From: Phycisphaeraceae bacterium
Lineage (GTDB): Bacteria; Planctomycetota; Phycisphaerae; Phycisphaerales; UBA1924
DNA: 64,000 bases
Assembly (NCBI GenBank): GCA_020639195.1
Contig: JACKHB010000005.1
Location: 248,001 to 312,000, forward strand
Direction: 5' to 3'
Shown: piece by piece, positions 1-8,226 of the stretch
Layout: every line of letters starts with the position of its first letter
Position numbering within the stretch: the first letter of the stretch is position 1
Translations under genes and position numbers: made by a program
Notes under the pieces: generated by a model
What the model saw: only the letters and a program-made list of their open reading frames with translations
Database searches by the model: none
Told to the model about the DNA's origin: nothing

Positions 1-1
1 G

Positions 2-907
2 CTGGAGAACATGGCCGGGCAGGAACTGGTTCGGGCGGAGGCTACGTATGTTGTCGCGCTCCTGGCCGGCATGGCGGCAGTGTTCGCGTGTGCGCCGCTG
101 CTGATCCGGGCGGCGTGGAGCACCACGCCGATCGGAGCGAGCGAGATCCGGACGCGGATCGACGACATGTGCCGCAGGCACCGCGTTCGTGTTCGCGGCG
201 TGCTGATGTGGCGGACGCGCTCGACCAGCCCCAACGCGATGGTGATGGGCGTCCTGCCGAGTCTTCGCTACATCCTCCTGTCGGACCTTCTGCTCGATGC
301 CCTTCCGGCGAGAGCCGTGGAGGCGGTGGCGGCCCACGAGGTGGCGCATGTCAGGCGCAGGCACATCCCGTGGCTGGTCGCGTCGGTGATGACGACGGTG
401 CTCGTGCTCATTGGAGGCCTTGAACTGGCGGCATCGGCCAGCTTCGGCGCCGGTCCGTATCCGGAGTGGTTCGAAGGGGCGGTGGCGGTGCTGAGCCTCG
501 TGCTGGTGCTGGCGGTGATTTCCTGGATCAGCAAACGTTTCGAGTGGCAGGCCGATGCGTTTGCCGCGCAGCATCTCAGTGGATTTGAGTCGCGCGGCGG
601 GGCCGGCCCCGCACCGTGCATCTCGCATGATGCCGCGGCCACGATGGCCGGTGCGTTGCTCCACGTGGCGACGCTTGCGGGCATGGACCCTGAGCGATCC
701 ACATGGCGGCATGGTTCGATCCGGACCCGCGTGGAGCGTCTGAGGCGGCTCGTCGGAACGCCGTGCGATGAGGCGCCGATCGACGCCGCGGTCCGTCGCC
801 TCAAATTCGCGGTTGTGGTTCTGCTCGTCGTTGCGTTGGTCGGCGTGGCGTGGCTTCCCGGCCCGAGCCGTGCGGACCTGGGTGGGGCGCCGGCAGGTTC
901 GCCCTAG
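2..907 (+). CDS. M48-family zinc metallopeptidase, 5' end outside the window
   Basis: Probable membrane-bound zinc endopeptidase of the M48 (HtpX/Ste24-like) family. An HEVAH motif (HExxH zinc ligands and catalytic Glu) follows a segment resembling the M48 pre-catalytic region (ILLSDLLLDALP). Hydrophobic stretches flank the catalytic region, and another closes the C-terminus. The frame is open to the first base. An ATG at 11 is possible, but it has no properly spaced ribosome site, and family members usually carry more membrane helices before the catalytic domain, so the gene probably starts upstream. The substrate cannot be told from sequence. Confidence 0.8.
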   Translation: MENMAGQELVRAEATYVVALLAGMAAVFACAPLLIRAAWSTTPIGASEIRTRIDDMCRRHRVRVRGVLMWRTRSTSPNAMVMGVLPSLRYILLSDLLLDALPARAVEAVAAHEVAHVRRRHIPWLVASVMTTVLVLIGGLELAASASFGAGPYPEWFEGAVAVLSLVLVLAVISWISKRFEWQADAFAAQHLSGFESRGGAGPAPCISHDAAATMAGALLHVATLAGMDPERSTWRHGSIRTRVERLRRLVGTPCDEAPIDAAVRRLKFAVVVLLVVALVGVAWLPGPSRADLGGAPAGSP

Positions 908-933
908 GATGGCGGCTCCACCGGGGAGCAGAG

Positions 934-2445
934 ATGGCCCGACTGCACGAGTTCGAAGGGAAGCGGCTGCTGAGCGGCCGCGGCCTGGAAGTCCCGCGGG
1001 GGAGCATCGCGTGCAGCCCCGACGAGGCGGAGGCGGCGGCCATCGCGCTCGGCGGGGCCTGCGTGGTCAAAGTCCAGGCTTGGACGACGGGCCGCAAGGC
1101 GCTCGGGGGAGTCGCCCTGGTGGAGACGGCGCGCGAGGCGCGTCACGCGGCAGCGCGGATGCTGGGGATGCAGGTAGGGAACTTCGCGGTCGATCGCGTG
1201 CTCGTCGAGGAGCGCGTCGAGATTGCCCGCGAGCTGTTCGTGTCGATGTACATCGATGACGCGGCGCGCGCGCCGCGAATTTTGCTGTCGCTCTCTGGTG
1301 GATCGGGCGTCGAGGCGCGGGGCGATGCGGCGATGCGGCTCGAGTGTGATCCGCTGGATGGCGTGAACGAGGCAGAGTTGGCGGGCGTGCTGCGGCGGTC
1401 CGATCTCTCGGAGCCCGAGCGGGAGGCCGTCGCCGAGGCGGTGCGGCAGGTCTTCGCGGTCGCGCGCGCACACGAGGCGAGGTCCGTTGAGATCAATCCG
1501 CTGGCCATCTTGCGCGATGGGCGCGTGGTCGCGGCGGACTGCCGCGTGACCATCGACGATTACGCGGTGTTCCGGCATCCGGACCTTGGTATCGAGATCG
1601 CCCGAGAGTTGGACCATCCGCCGACGGTACTCGAGCGGATTGCATACAGGGTCGAGCAGGCGGACCATCGCGGTACGTTCTACTTTGCTCAGCTCAACAC
1701 CAAGCCGGAGATTGGTTCGAAGGGACTCGTCGGGTTCCACGGCGCCGGCGGCGGCGGTTCGATGATGTCGATGGACGCCATCACGAACGCCGGGTTCACC
1801 ATCGCAAATTTCTGTGATACCTCGGGCAATCCGTCCGCCGCGAAGGTGTACCGGGCAGCGCGGATCATCCTGAGCCAGCCCGGGCTGTGCGGGTACTTCG
1901 GGTCGGGATCGGGCGTGGCAAGCCAGGAGCAGTTCTGGTCGGCATATGGGCTGGCCAAGGCGTTCTGGGAACTGAATCTCGACATCCCGGTCGTGATTCG
2001 CCTGGGGGGGAACGCGGAGGATCGCGCCGTCGAGATTCTCGAGTCGGTCGGTGCGACGGTGCCGGCGACGATCGAGGGATACCGCAAGGACGACCCGCCT
2101 CGGAAGATCGCGGACCGCTTCGCGGCGCTCGTGGCTGGGTCGGTACGAGGCGAGTGGAGGTCGAGGCGGGCGCGCGTTCCGGCGTTCGTGGGTTCGGCGC
2201 GGAGCTACGCGATCAACGGCGGCACGGTGTGGCTGGACGAGGCATCGTGCGATGCCGAGGCCACGGCGATGGTCGTGCGGCATGGGGCTGGGCTGTTCGA
2301 TTCGCGAGAGGGCAGACCGGCGCTTGCGGTGGGCGAGGATGAACTCAGGAGCAAAGACTCCGAATTGATCGCGTGCGAGGTGGAGTGCCGTCGAGGGGGT
2401 AGGCCTGTGGTGTTCGTAGAGCTGGAAATCGAGGGACTGGACTAG
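934..2445 (+). CDS. ATP-grasp acyl-CoA synthetase, succinyl-CoA synthetase beta-like
   Basis: 503-residue protein like the beta subunit of succinate-CoA ligase. It has an N-terminal ATP-grasp domain (LHEFEGKRLL opening, VVKVQAW nucleotide-binding strand), then a ligase CoA domain with the glycine-rich GAGGGGSMMSMD segment that matches the SucC active-site loop. SucC is usually about 390 residues; the extra hundred at the C-terminus are unassigned. The ATG at 934 follows GGGGAG at 923-928. An earlier in-frame start at 850 would overlap the upstream gene and lacks similarity. Four bases separate it from the alpha-like gene, so the two form an operon and probably a heteromer. Substrate could be succinate, malate or citrate; see the citrate-cleavage finding. 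Confidence 0.85.
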   Translation: MARLHEFEGKRLLSGRGLEVPRGSIACSPDEAEAAAIALGGACVVKVQAWTTGRKALGGVALVETAREARHAAARMLGMQVGNFAVDRVLVEERVEIARELFVSMYIDDAARAPRILLSLSGGSGVEARGDAAMRLECDPLDGVNEAELAGVLRRSDLSEPEREAVAEAVRQVFAVARAHEARSVEINPLAILRDGRVVAADCRVTIDDYAVFRHPDLGIEIARELDHPPTVLERIAYRVEQADHRGTFYFAQLNTKPEIGSKGLVGFHGAGGGGSMMSMDAITNAGFTIANFCDTSGNPSAAKVYRAARIILSQPGLCGYFGSGSGVASQEQFWSAYGLAKAFWELNLDIPVVIRLGGNAEDRAVEILESVGATVPATIEGYRKDDPPRKIADRFAALVAGSVRGEWRSRRARVPAFVGSARSYAINGGTVWLDEASCDAEATAMVVRHGAGLFDSREGRPALAVGEDELRSKDSELIACEVECRRGGRPVVFVELEIEGLD

Positions 2446-2449
2446 CGCG

Positions 2450-3376
2450 ATGGCGATCCTGATCGATGAATCCAAGCGCGTTTGCATCCAGGGCATCACC
2501 GGCCGGGAGGGACAAGCCCGCGCCAAGCTGATGGTCGGCTATGGCACCAAGGTGGTGGCGGGCGTGACGCCCGGCAAGGCGGGAGAGTCTGTCGAGGGAG
2601 TGCCGGTGTTCGAGTCCGTGGCCGATGCGATGACGCATTCGCGCGTGGAGGCGGGAGGAGACCTCGACATCTCGGTCGTCCTCGTGCCGGCGCGATTCGT
2701 CAAGTCAGCGGCGATCGAAGCGATCGAGGCCGGGGTGAGGCTTCTGGTGCTTGTGCCCGACCGCGTGCCGGTGTGGGATGCGATGGAGATCGCCGCGGCG
2801 GGGCGGGCCCATGGCGCCTCGTTTGTCGGGCCCAACACGCTGGGCGTAATCAGCCCGGGCAGGGGCGTGGTGGGGATGATCGGAGGAAGGGCGGAGTCGG
2901 CGCGAAGCTGGTTTCGACCCGGTGGAGTCGGAGTCATCAGCCGTTCGGGCGGCATGTCGTCCTCGACCGCGTACTACCTTGGCAAGGCCGGAATCGGCTG
3001 CTCGACGATCGTGCATGTGGGCGGCGACAGCGTGCTGGGCGTTCGGATTCCGGACGCGGCCCTGATGTTCGAGAAAGATCCGCAGACCGAGGCGATCGTG
3101 ATTTTCGGGGAGATTGGCGGGTCGATGGAGGAAGATCTTGCGGGGCTGATGCGCGAGGGAAGGGTGACCAAGCCCGTGGTGGCGTACATCGGGGGCAAGG
3201 CGGCGAGGGAGGGGACACGTTTCAGCCACGCCGGGGCGATCATCGAGGGTGGCAAGGGGACGCACGCCGGCAAGGTCGAGGCGTTGCGGGAGGCAGGAGC
3301 GACCGTCGTTGAGAGTTTCGGCGATCTGCCCGAGGCGGTCTTGGCGGTGGTGGGGACTCCACCGCAAACGGAATGA
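2450..3376 (+). CDS. CoA-binding acyl-CoA synthetase, succinyl-CoA synthetase alpha-like
   Basis: 308 residues, typical for SucD. It opens with the CoA-binding Rossmann domain (ITGREGQ), continues with VGPNTLGVISPG, and carries the phosphohistidine motif FSHAGAI, where the histidine is phosphorylated during ATP-dependent thioester formation. It pairs with the ATP-grasp gene four bases upstream. Family knowledge supports an ATP- or GTP-dependent acid:CoA ligase. The sequence alone does not separate succinyl-, malyl- and citryl-CoA synthetases, and the partner's extended C-terminus argues against simply calling it the housekeeping TCA enzyme. Confidence 0.85.
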   Translation: MAILIDESKRVCIQGITGREGQARAKLMVGYGTKVVAGVTPGKAGESVEGVPVFESVADAMTHSRVEAGGDLDISVVLVPARFVKSAAIEAIEAGVRLLVLVPDRVPVWDAMEIAAAGRAHGASFVGPNTLGVISPGRGVVGMIGGRAESARSWFRPGGVGVISRSGGMSSSTAYYLGKAGIGCSTIVHVGGDSVLGVRIPDAALMFEKDPQTEAIVIFGEIGGSMEEDLAGLMREGRVTKPVVAYIGGKAAREGTRFSHAGAIIEGGKGTHAGKVEALREAGATVVESFGDLPEAVLAVVGTPPQTE

Positions 3377-3396
3377 CTCGGAGAGGAGGAACCCAC

Positions 3397-4434
3397 ATGC
3401 GACTCTTGGCCCTTATGGCGGTTGGCTTCATCGCCGGCACGCCCTCCGCCGACTCGCGCCTGGCAGCGGATCCGATGGCCGACGCCGCGGGCGCCTTCCT
3501 CGATAGTCTGAACGATCGCCAGCGCGAGGACTGCCGATTCGACTTTGACGACGCCGAGCGGCGGAACTGGCAGCCGGTGCCATTCGGCGATGCGGGCGTG
3601 CGGTTCGAGGACCTAAACGCGACGCAGCGCGAAAGGCTCAGGAGCCTGCTGGGCAGCGCGCTCTCGGCCGAGGGGCTGGCGACCGTGGACGGGGTCATGA
3701 CCCTCGAAGCGATCCTCGTGGCGATCGAGGAGCAGGCGGGTCGACCCAGCCGCTTCCACGGTCCAGAGCGGTACTTCGTGACGATCTATGGCGAGCCGCG
3801 GGGGGAGGATCCCTGGGGCTGGCGCATCGAAGGACACCACCTCTCGATGACGTTTACGTGCCAATCCGGCGAGTGGACCGCGCATGGGCCGATCTTCGTC
3901 GGGGCCCAGCCCGCGCGCGTGCGCGGCGGCGAGCACGACGGCTTTCGCGTCCTTGGTCACCATGACGACGACGTCCGCGCCTTGTTGGCCATGCTGAGCG
4001 ACGAACAGCGGGCACGAGCGGTGGGTGGCGTCCGAATCCCAGGAAACGTGGTGCTGATCCCCGGGCGAGATGATGGCTTTCGTGAGGATCTCGGTCTCGT
4101 GGCGGCAGAGATGACGCCAGAGCAGCGTGCGGCCCTGATGGAGGCGATCTTGGATTGGGCCGGGTGGCTGCACGAGAACCTTGCCGCGGCGGAAGAAGCG
4201 CGGGTGAAAGAGTCGCTGGACAGGACCCGCCTGTACTGGTTGGGCGGCACGGGCGCGGATGAGCCGCATTACTGGCGAATCGTGGGGCCGCACTTCGCGA
4301 TCGAGTACGCCGCACCGGAGGCCGATCCCGACCACGTGCACGCGCTCTGGCGCGACCTCGAGCACGATTTGGGGGGCGATCTGCTGCGCCGTCATCTCGA
4401 GAGGTACCACGCCGAGCCCGGCTTCTCGCGATAG
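3397..4434 (+). CDS. Secreted DUF3500-family protein
   Basis: 345-residue protein of the DUF3500 family, recognised from the FLDSLNDRQR opening, FDDAERRNW, and the pair WGWRIEGHHLS and PIFVGAQPA. The first 20 residues are hydrophobic and end near an Ala-Asp-Ser, consistent with a signal peptide. The chosen ATG follows GAGGAGG at 3383-3389; an ATG 24 bases earlier lies before this site. Function of the family is unknown. It follows the ligase pair by 20 bases on the same strand and may be co-transcribed. Confidence 0.8.
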   Translation: MRLLALMAVGFIAGTPSADSRLAADPMADAAGAFLDSLNDRQREDCRFDFDDAERRNWQPVPFGDAGVRFEDLNATQRERLRSLLGSALSAEGLATVDGVMTLEAILVAIEEQAGRPSRFHGPERYFVTIYGEPRGEDPWGWRIEGHHLSMTFTCQSGEWTAHGPIFVGAQPARVRGGEHDGFRVLGHHDDDVRALLAMLSDEQRARAVGGVRIPGNVVLIPGRDDGFREDLGLVAAEMTPEQRAALMEAILDWAGWLHENLAAAEEARVKESLDRTRLYWLGGTGADEPHYWRIVGPHFAIEYAAPEADPDHVHALWRDLEHDLGGDLLRRHLERYHAEPGFSR

Positions 4435-4465
4435 AGGCACGGGCACTCAACGGCCGGCGTGATAC

Positions 4466-5578
4466 CTATCGCGAGGACGGCATGAACATGGCCGCGATTC
4501 GTTGGCATTCGGCTGCGCTGATGGGCGCGCCGCGGCTGTTGCACAGCAGCGCCACGACGATCCGTCTCTCGGCGTCGGCGAACAGGAAGCATTGGCTTCC
4601 TGGCTGACTGCCCCCGTGAGAGAGTCTGAGATCGTTCCCGGGGGCGCCCTGAACGTTCCATCCGAGGCTGTACGCGTGTGTCTTGCCATCGGCCGTGGTC
4701 ACGGGGGTGTGAAGCAGGCGGAGCGCATCGTCGCCGAGCGTCTCCGCGCCGATGACCCCCCAGCCGAGGCGAACGAGGTCTTCGGCCGTTGAGAGGTAGC
4801 CTCCACCGGGAATCTTGTAGCTGTGATCCGTCGGCGGTGAGGGTGCGGCGTGGTCGCCGGCCACAAGAAGGTACGGGGTGGCAGGCCGCGGCGCGTCTGG
4901 GGCGCCCTCGACGATCGTGCTTGCCATGCCGAGCGGATCGAGGACCTCGCGTTGGATAATCCGATCGAATCGCTCGCCCGTGGCGGCCTCCATCGCCACT
5001 CCGAGCAGCGTGAACCCGTATGTCGAGTACTCGCGCCTGGCACCTGGCTCGAACAAGAGGGGGTCATCGCGGAAGATCGCGAGAGCGTCGCTCAACGAGG
5101 CGTAGTGCTGCTGGTTCCAGATTTCCAGGCCCCGGTAATGGCGGATGCCCGAGGTGTGCGACGCAAGTTGTCGGCATCTGATCCGGCGCCAGTCCTCGGG
5201 GAGGCCGGAGATCGAATCACCGATCGGCGCGTCGAGGTCGATGTCACCGCGAGCAGCCATCTTTGCCAGTGCGACTCCGGTGATCGCCTTGGAGATGCTC
5301 GCGATGCGGAAGACCGTGGTCGGGGGGGCGGCCGTTTCAGATTCGAGATCCGCCAGCCCGAACGCCCGGGAGTAGATGATGCGGCCGTCGATCAGGACGG
5401 CCGCCTGGATCGCCGGGATATGGTGTGCGCGTCGGAGGGACTCCAGGTGCGAACTGGCGGCGTCGATCGCCTGGACGAGGCCTGGCGTGTGCGGAGGCTC
5501 GACCACGGCGGGCTGGGCGCACGCCCCGCGCGCGGCCAGACACCACGCCAGCAGCACGATGAAGCGACCGATCGGCAT
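4466..5578 (-). CDS. Serine hydrolase, class C beta-lactamase family
   Basis: 370-residue exported serine hydrolase of the beta-lactamase/PBP-like family. A signal peptide (MPIGRFIVLLAWCLAARG, then Ala-Gln) precedes the catalytic SISK tetrad (SxxK), a YSTYG segment in the place of YxN, and LSHGG near the C-terminus in the place of KTG. Such enzymes act as esterases, D-aminopeptidases or carboxypeptidases as often as lactamases. The ATG at 5578 has TTGGAG 6 bases upstream; a start 45 bases earlier would put charged residues before the signal peptide. Convergent with the DUF3500 gene and divergent from the citryl-CoA-lyase-like gene. Confidence 0.85.
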   Translation of the reverse strand: MPIGRFIVLLAWCLAARGACAQPAVVEPPHTPGLVQAIDAASSHLESLRRAHHIPAIQAAVLIDGRIIYSRAFGLADLESETAAPPTTVFRIASISKAITGVALAKMAARGDIDLDAPIGDSISGLPEDWRRIRCRQLASHTSGIRHYRGLEIWNQQHYASLSDALAIFRDDPLLFEPGARREYSTYGFTLLGVAMEAATGERFDRIIQREVLDPLGMASTIVEGAPDAPRPATPYLLVAGDHAAPSPPTDHSYKIPGGGYLSTAEDLVRLGWGVIGAETLGDDALRLLHTPVTTADGKTHAYSLGWNVQGAPGNDLRLSHGGSQPGSQCFLFADAERRIVVALLCNSRGAPISAAECQRIAAMFMPSSR

Positions 5579-5650
5579 GGCAATCTCCAAGAATGCGGAG
5601 AATCGGGCCCACGACGCGAGCATATAGGATTGCCAGAGCAGGAGGGACCG

Positions 5651-6433
5651 ATGGCCGAGACATGGAAGACTGCGATCTCACGCATCCGGCCCAACGAGGT
5701 AAGGGTGCGGGGGTACGACATCGCCGAGTTGATGGGGCGCGTGTCGTTCGGGAGCGCTGTGTATCTCATCCTGCGGGGCGATCTGCCACCCGAGCCGGTT
5801 GGACGGCTCATGGACGCGATTCTGGTGTCGAGCATCGACCACGGGCCGACACCGCCAAGCGCGCTTGGCGCCAGGAGCGTGGCGAGCACGGGAGCCTCGC
5901 AGTCTGCGGCGGTCGCGGCGGGGATCGCCAGCATCAATCGCTGGCACGGCGGGGCGATCCAGGATTGTGCGGGACAGTTGAGGCGGATCGTGGAGCGCTC
6001 TCAACTCCAGAATCGCTCGCTGGCGGACTCCGCGGCGGACGAACTTCAGGAGATGGCGGCGCGTCGCGAACGGATGAGCGGGTTCGGCCATCGTGTGCAC
6101 ACGAGCGATCCGCGGACGGCCCGCTTGTTCTCGCTTGCGGCGGAGATCGGGCTCGATGGACCGCATGTGCGGGCGGTGCGGGCCGTGGAGGCGGCGCTGG
6201 TCAAGCGCGGCAAGCCGCTTCCAATCAACGTCGACGGGGCCATCGGGGCACTTCTGGCGGATCTTGGGTTTGAGCCGGGGGTAATGAACGGGATCTTCAT
6301 GATCGCGCGGGCGCCGGGTTTGGTCGCACACGTCTTCGAGGAGCAGACCCGGGAGAAGCCGATGCGGCGCATCGACCCCGATCCTGACAAACAGGAATAC
6401 GATGGGCCCGCGCCGCGGCGGCTGGATGACTGA
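5651..6433 (+). CDS. Citrate-synthase-fold lyase, citryl-CoA lyase-like
   Basis: 260 residues, far shorter than citrate synthase (about 430) and matching citryl-CoA lyase in size. All three catalytic positions of the fold are present: His in NRWHGGAIQD, His in GFGHRVHTSDPR, and Asp in INVDGAIGALL. The C-terminal pattern with HVFEEQ and RRIDP resembles the CoA/citrate arginine region. Family knowledge: short citrate-synthase homologues split citryl-CoA to acetyl-CoA and oxaloacetate in two-step citrate cleavage. Start chosen at the ATG after AGGAGGG, 4 bases away. It lies 2.3 kb from the ligase pair, which could supply the CoA thioester. Confidence 0.75.
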   Translation: MAETWKTAISRIRPNEVRVRGYDIAELMGRVSFGSAVYLILRGDLPPEPVGRLMDAILVSSIDHGPTPPSALGARSVASTGASQSAAVAAGIASINRWHGGAIQDCAGQLRRIVERSQLQNRSLADSAADELQEMAARRERMSGFGHRVHTSDPRTARLFSLAAEIGLDGPHVRAVRAVEAALVKRGKPLPINVDGAIGALLADLGFEPGVMNGIFMIARAPGLVAHVFEEQTREKPMRRIDPDPDKQEYDGPAPRRLDD

Positions 6434-6495
6434 AGCACGGGTGATCACGGGGACCGCCGAGGCGCGGCGATTCAAGAGCGAGCGACGGGCAGGGC

Positions 6496-7623
6496 ATGAG
6501 CGGCCACGCATCAATCCCGAGAGTCACGCTGGAGACGGCGCGGCTGAGGCTGCGCCCCTTGGAGTCTCGGGACCTCGATCGCTTGTGCGAGTTGGCGGGA
6601 GCGCCCGAGATCTACCGCACCACGATCAACATCCCGCATCCATACTCCAGGGCGGATGCCCAGCGATGGCTGGAGCTCTCGCGATCGGCGTGGGAGAGCG
6701 GGGAGGGAACGCAGTTCGCAGTTGCACTTCGCCGCGACGATGCGCTGATCGGCGGAGTGGGGCTTTCGATCCGTCGCGAGCACGATCGTGCAGAACTGGG
6801 GTTCTGGATGGGGGTCCCGTACTGGGGAAAGGGCTACACCACCGAGTCGGCCGGGGCAGTGCTGGATTATGGATTCGACGGTCTCGGGCTCGCCAGGATC
6901 TGGGCGGGGCACTTCGCGGGAAACGAGGCCTCGGGGCGCGTACAGCAGAAGCTTGGCATGACGCGCGAGGGCGTGCTGCGAAAGCAACTCAAGAAGGACG
7001 GCGCGTACATCGACGACGTCGTTCATTCCATCACCCGAGAGGAGTGGGAAGCGCGCCGAGACGGTGGCATGCCGCCGACGCTCGAGACCCCTCGACTCGT
7101 GCTCCGAGCGTTCGAATCGAAGGATCTGGATGCCCTCATCGCGATCAACCGCCACAAGGAGGTTGCCAATGGCGTGCTCTCTGTGCCGCATCCGTACACC
7201 CGGGCCGACGGAGTGCGACAACTCGGCGACCTGATGGCGCGCAACTCGCGGGGCGAGCATTGCAACTGGCTCATCATGGCGCGGGACTCGGGCGAGGGAG
7301 TCGGTTTGTGCGGGTTTCAGCCCGACGACACGCACTCGCGGGGGATTCTGGGGTACACGCTTCGACCGGACTTCTGGAACCGCGGGCTCATCACCGAGGC
7401 GCTGCGAGCGGTGGTGGCATACGCGTTTGACGCCAGATCGCCGAGCCTGCATCGGTTGACGGCCGACCACTATCCTGAGAACCCTGCTTCTGGGCGCGTG
7501 TGCGAGAAACTGGGCATGACGCTGGAAGGGACGATGCGCGGATTCCTTCGGAAGAACGGCGAGTTCCGCGACGTCGTGCGGTGGGCGATCCTGCATGACG
7601 ACTGGCTGCACATGAGGGGATGA
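6496..7623 (+). CDS. Tandem GNAT acetyltransferase (two RimJ-like domains)
   Basis: 375-residue protein with two complete GNAT domains in one chain, residues about 10-180 and 195-370. Each repeats the RimJ/RimL signature: LETARLRLRPLESRDLD versus LETPRLVLRAFESKDLD, then IPHPYSRADA versus VPHPYTRADG, a GYTTESAGAV or GLITEALRAV helix for acetyl-CoA, and ASGRVQQKLGM versus ASGRVCEKLGM. RimJ-like enzymes acetylate protein N-termini, antibiotics or small amines. The substrate is not readable here. The ATG overlaps nothing upstream, and the stop overlaps the next start (ATGA). Confidence 0.85.
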   Translation: MSGHASIPRVTLETARLRLRPLESRDLDRLCELAGAPEIYRTTINIPHPYSRADAQRWLELSRSAWESGEGTQFAVALRRDDALIGGVGLSIRREHDRAELGFWMGVPYWGKGYTTESAGAVLDYGFDGLGLARIWAGHFAGNEASGRVQQKLGMTREGVLRKQLKKDGAYIDDVVHSITREEWEARRDGGMPPTLETPRLVLRAFESKDLDALIAINRHKEVANGVLSVPHPYTRADGVRQLGDLMARNSRGEHCNWLIMARDSGEGVGLCGFQPDDTHSRGILGYTLRPDFWNRGLITEALRAVVAYAFDARSPSLHRLTADHYPENPASGRVCEKLGMTLEGTMRGFLRKNGEFRDVVRWAILHDDWLHMRG

Positions 7624-8195
7624 GCATGGCGTATGGCGTCGAGCAGATCTCGGAGTTGTTTCCGCATCTGCAGGACATCCGAGACGGAGACCTCCGTGGT
7701 CGCGTGGCCGCGGTGTGGGATGAGGCCCTGCGGACCGGCTGCGGCGGCCAGGGATGGACGTTTGACGAACTTCGGGCCATCCCGTTCACGCTGCTGGCCG
7801 GCAAGATCGACCTTCGGTTCATCGAGCACCTGAACTCGTGCTGCAAGCAGTGCATCGCGATCGCCGGTGTGCTCGGCGAGGTATTTGGACAGCGCGTGCC
7901 GATCCACCTCGACCACTTGATTGCGGGCGCGCTGCTGGCGGATGTTGGAAAGCTGCTGGAGTTCGACAAGCGCGGCGGACAGGTCGTCAAGGGATACTCC
8001 GGCGAGATGCTCCGGCATCCCTTCAGCGGTGTGGCACTGTGCTACAAGCACGGGATTCCCGCGGAGGTGATGCACATCGTGGCGACCCACAGCCACGAGG
8101 GAGACAGGGTGGAGCGGACGATCGAGAGCTGGATCTTCCACCACGCGGACTTCATCGACTTCGACATCGCCAAGGTTCTGGGGAAGCGGGCGTGA
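7620..8195 (+). CDS. HD-domain metal-dependent hydrolase
   Basis: 191-residue HD-superfamily protein. The pattern HLDHLIAGALLADVGKLLEF carries the metal-binding HD-type helix, and further His residues follow in RHPFSGV, HIVATHSHEG and FHHADF. Such proteins are phosphohydrolases, often on nucleotides. The start overlaps the stop of the tandem GNAT gene by four bases, indicating translational coupling; a second ATG six bases later is an equally good start. Substrate unknown. Confidence 0.75.
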   Translation: MSMAYGVEQISELFPHLQDIRDGDLRGRVAAVWDEALRTGCGGQGWTFDELRAIPFTLLAGKIDLRFIEHLNSCCKQCIAIAGVLGEVFGQRVPIHLDHLIAGALLADVGKLLEFDKRGGQVVKGYSGEMLRHPFSGVALCYKHGIPAEVMHIVATHSHEGDRVERTIESWIFHHADFIDFDIAKVLGKRA

Positions 8196-8226
8196 GGCGG
8201 CCGCTCTGGCGCCCCGGCGCACGCTC

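Noticed and set aside
904..2526. Long open frame antisense to the ATP-grasp gene
   Set aside because: High GC keeps antisense frames open; composition is Arg/Pro/His-rich without motifs, and the plus-strand genes are clear. The same applies to many long frames, for example 22642-23529, 24807-26561 and 30226-31836.
5651..6433. Housekeeping citrate synthase
   Set aside because: 260 residues is much too short; the length and motif spacing match citryl-CoA lyase-type proteins.
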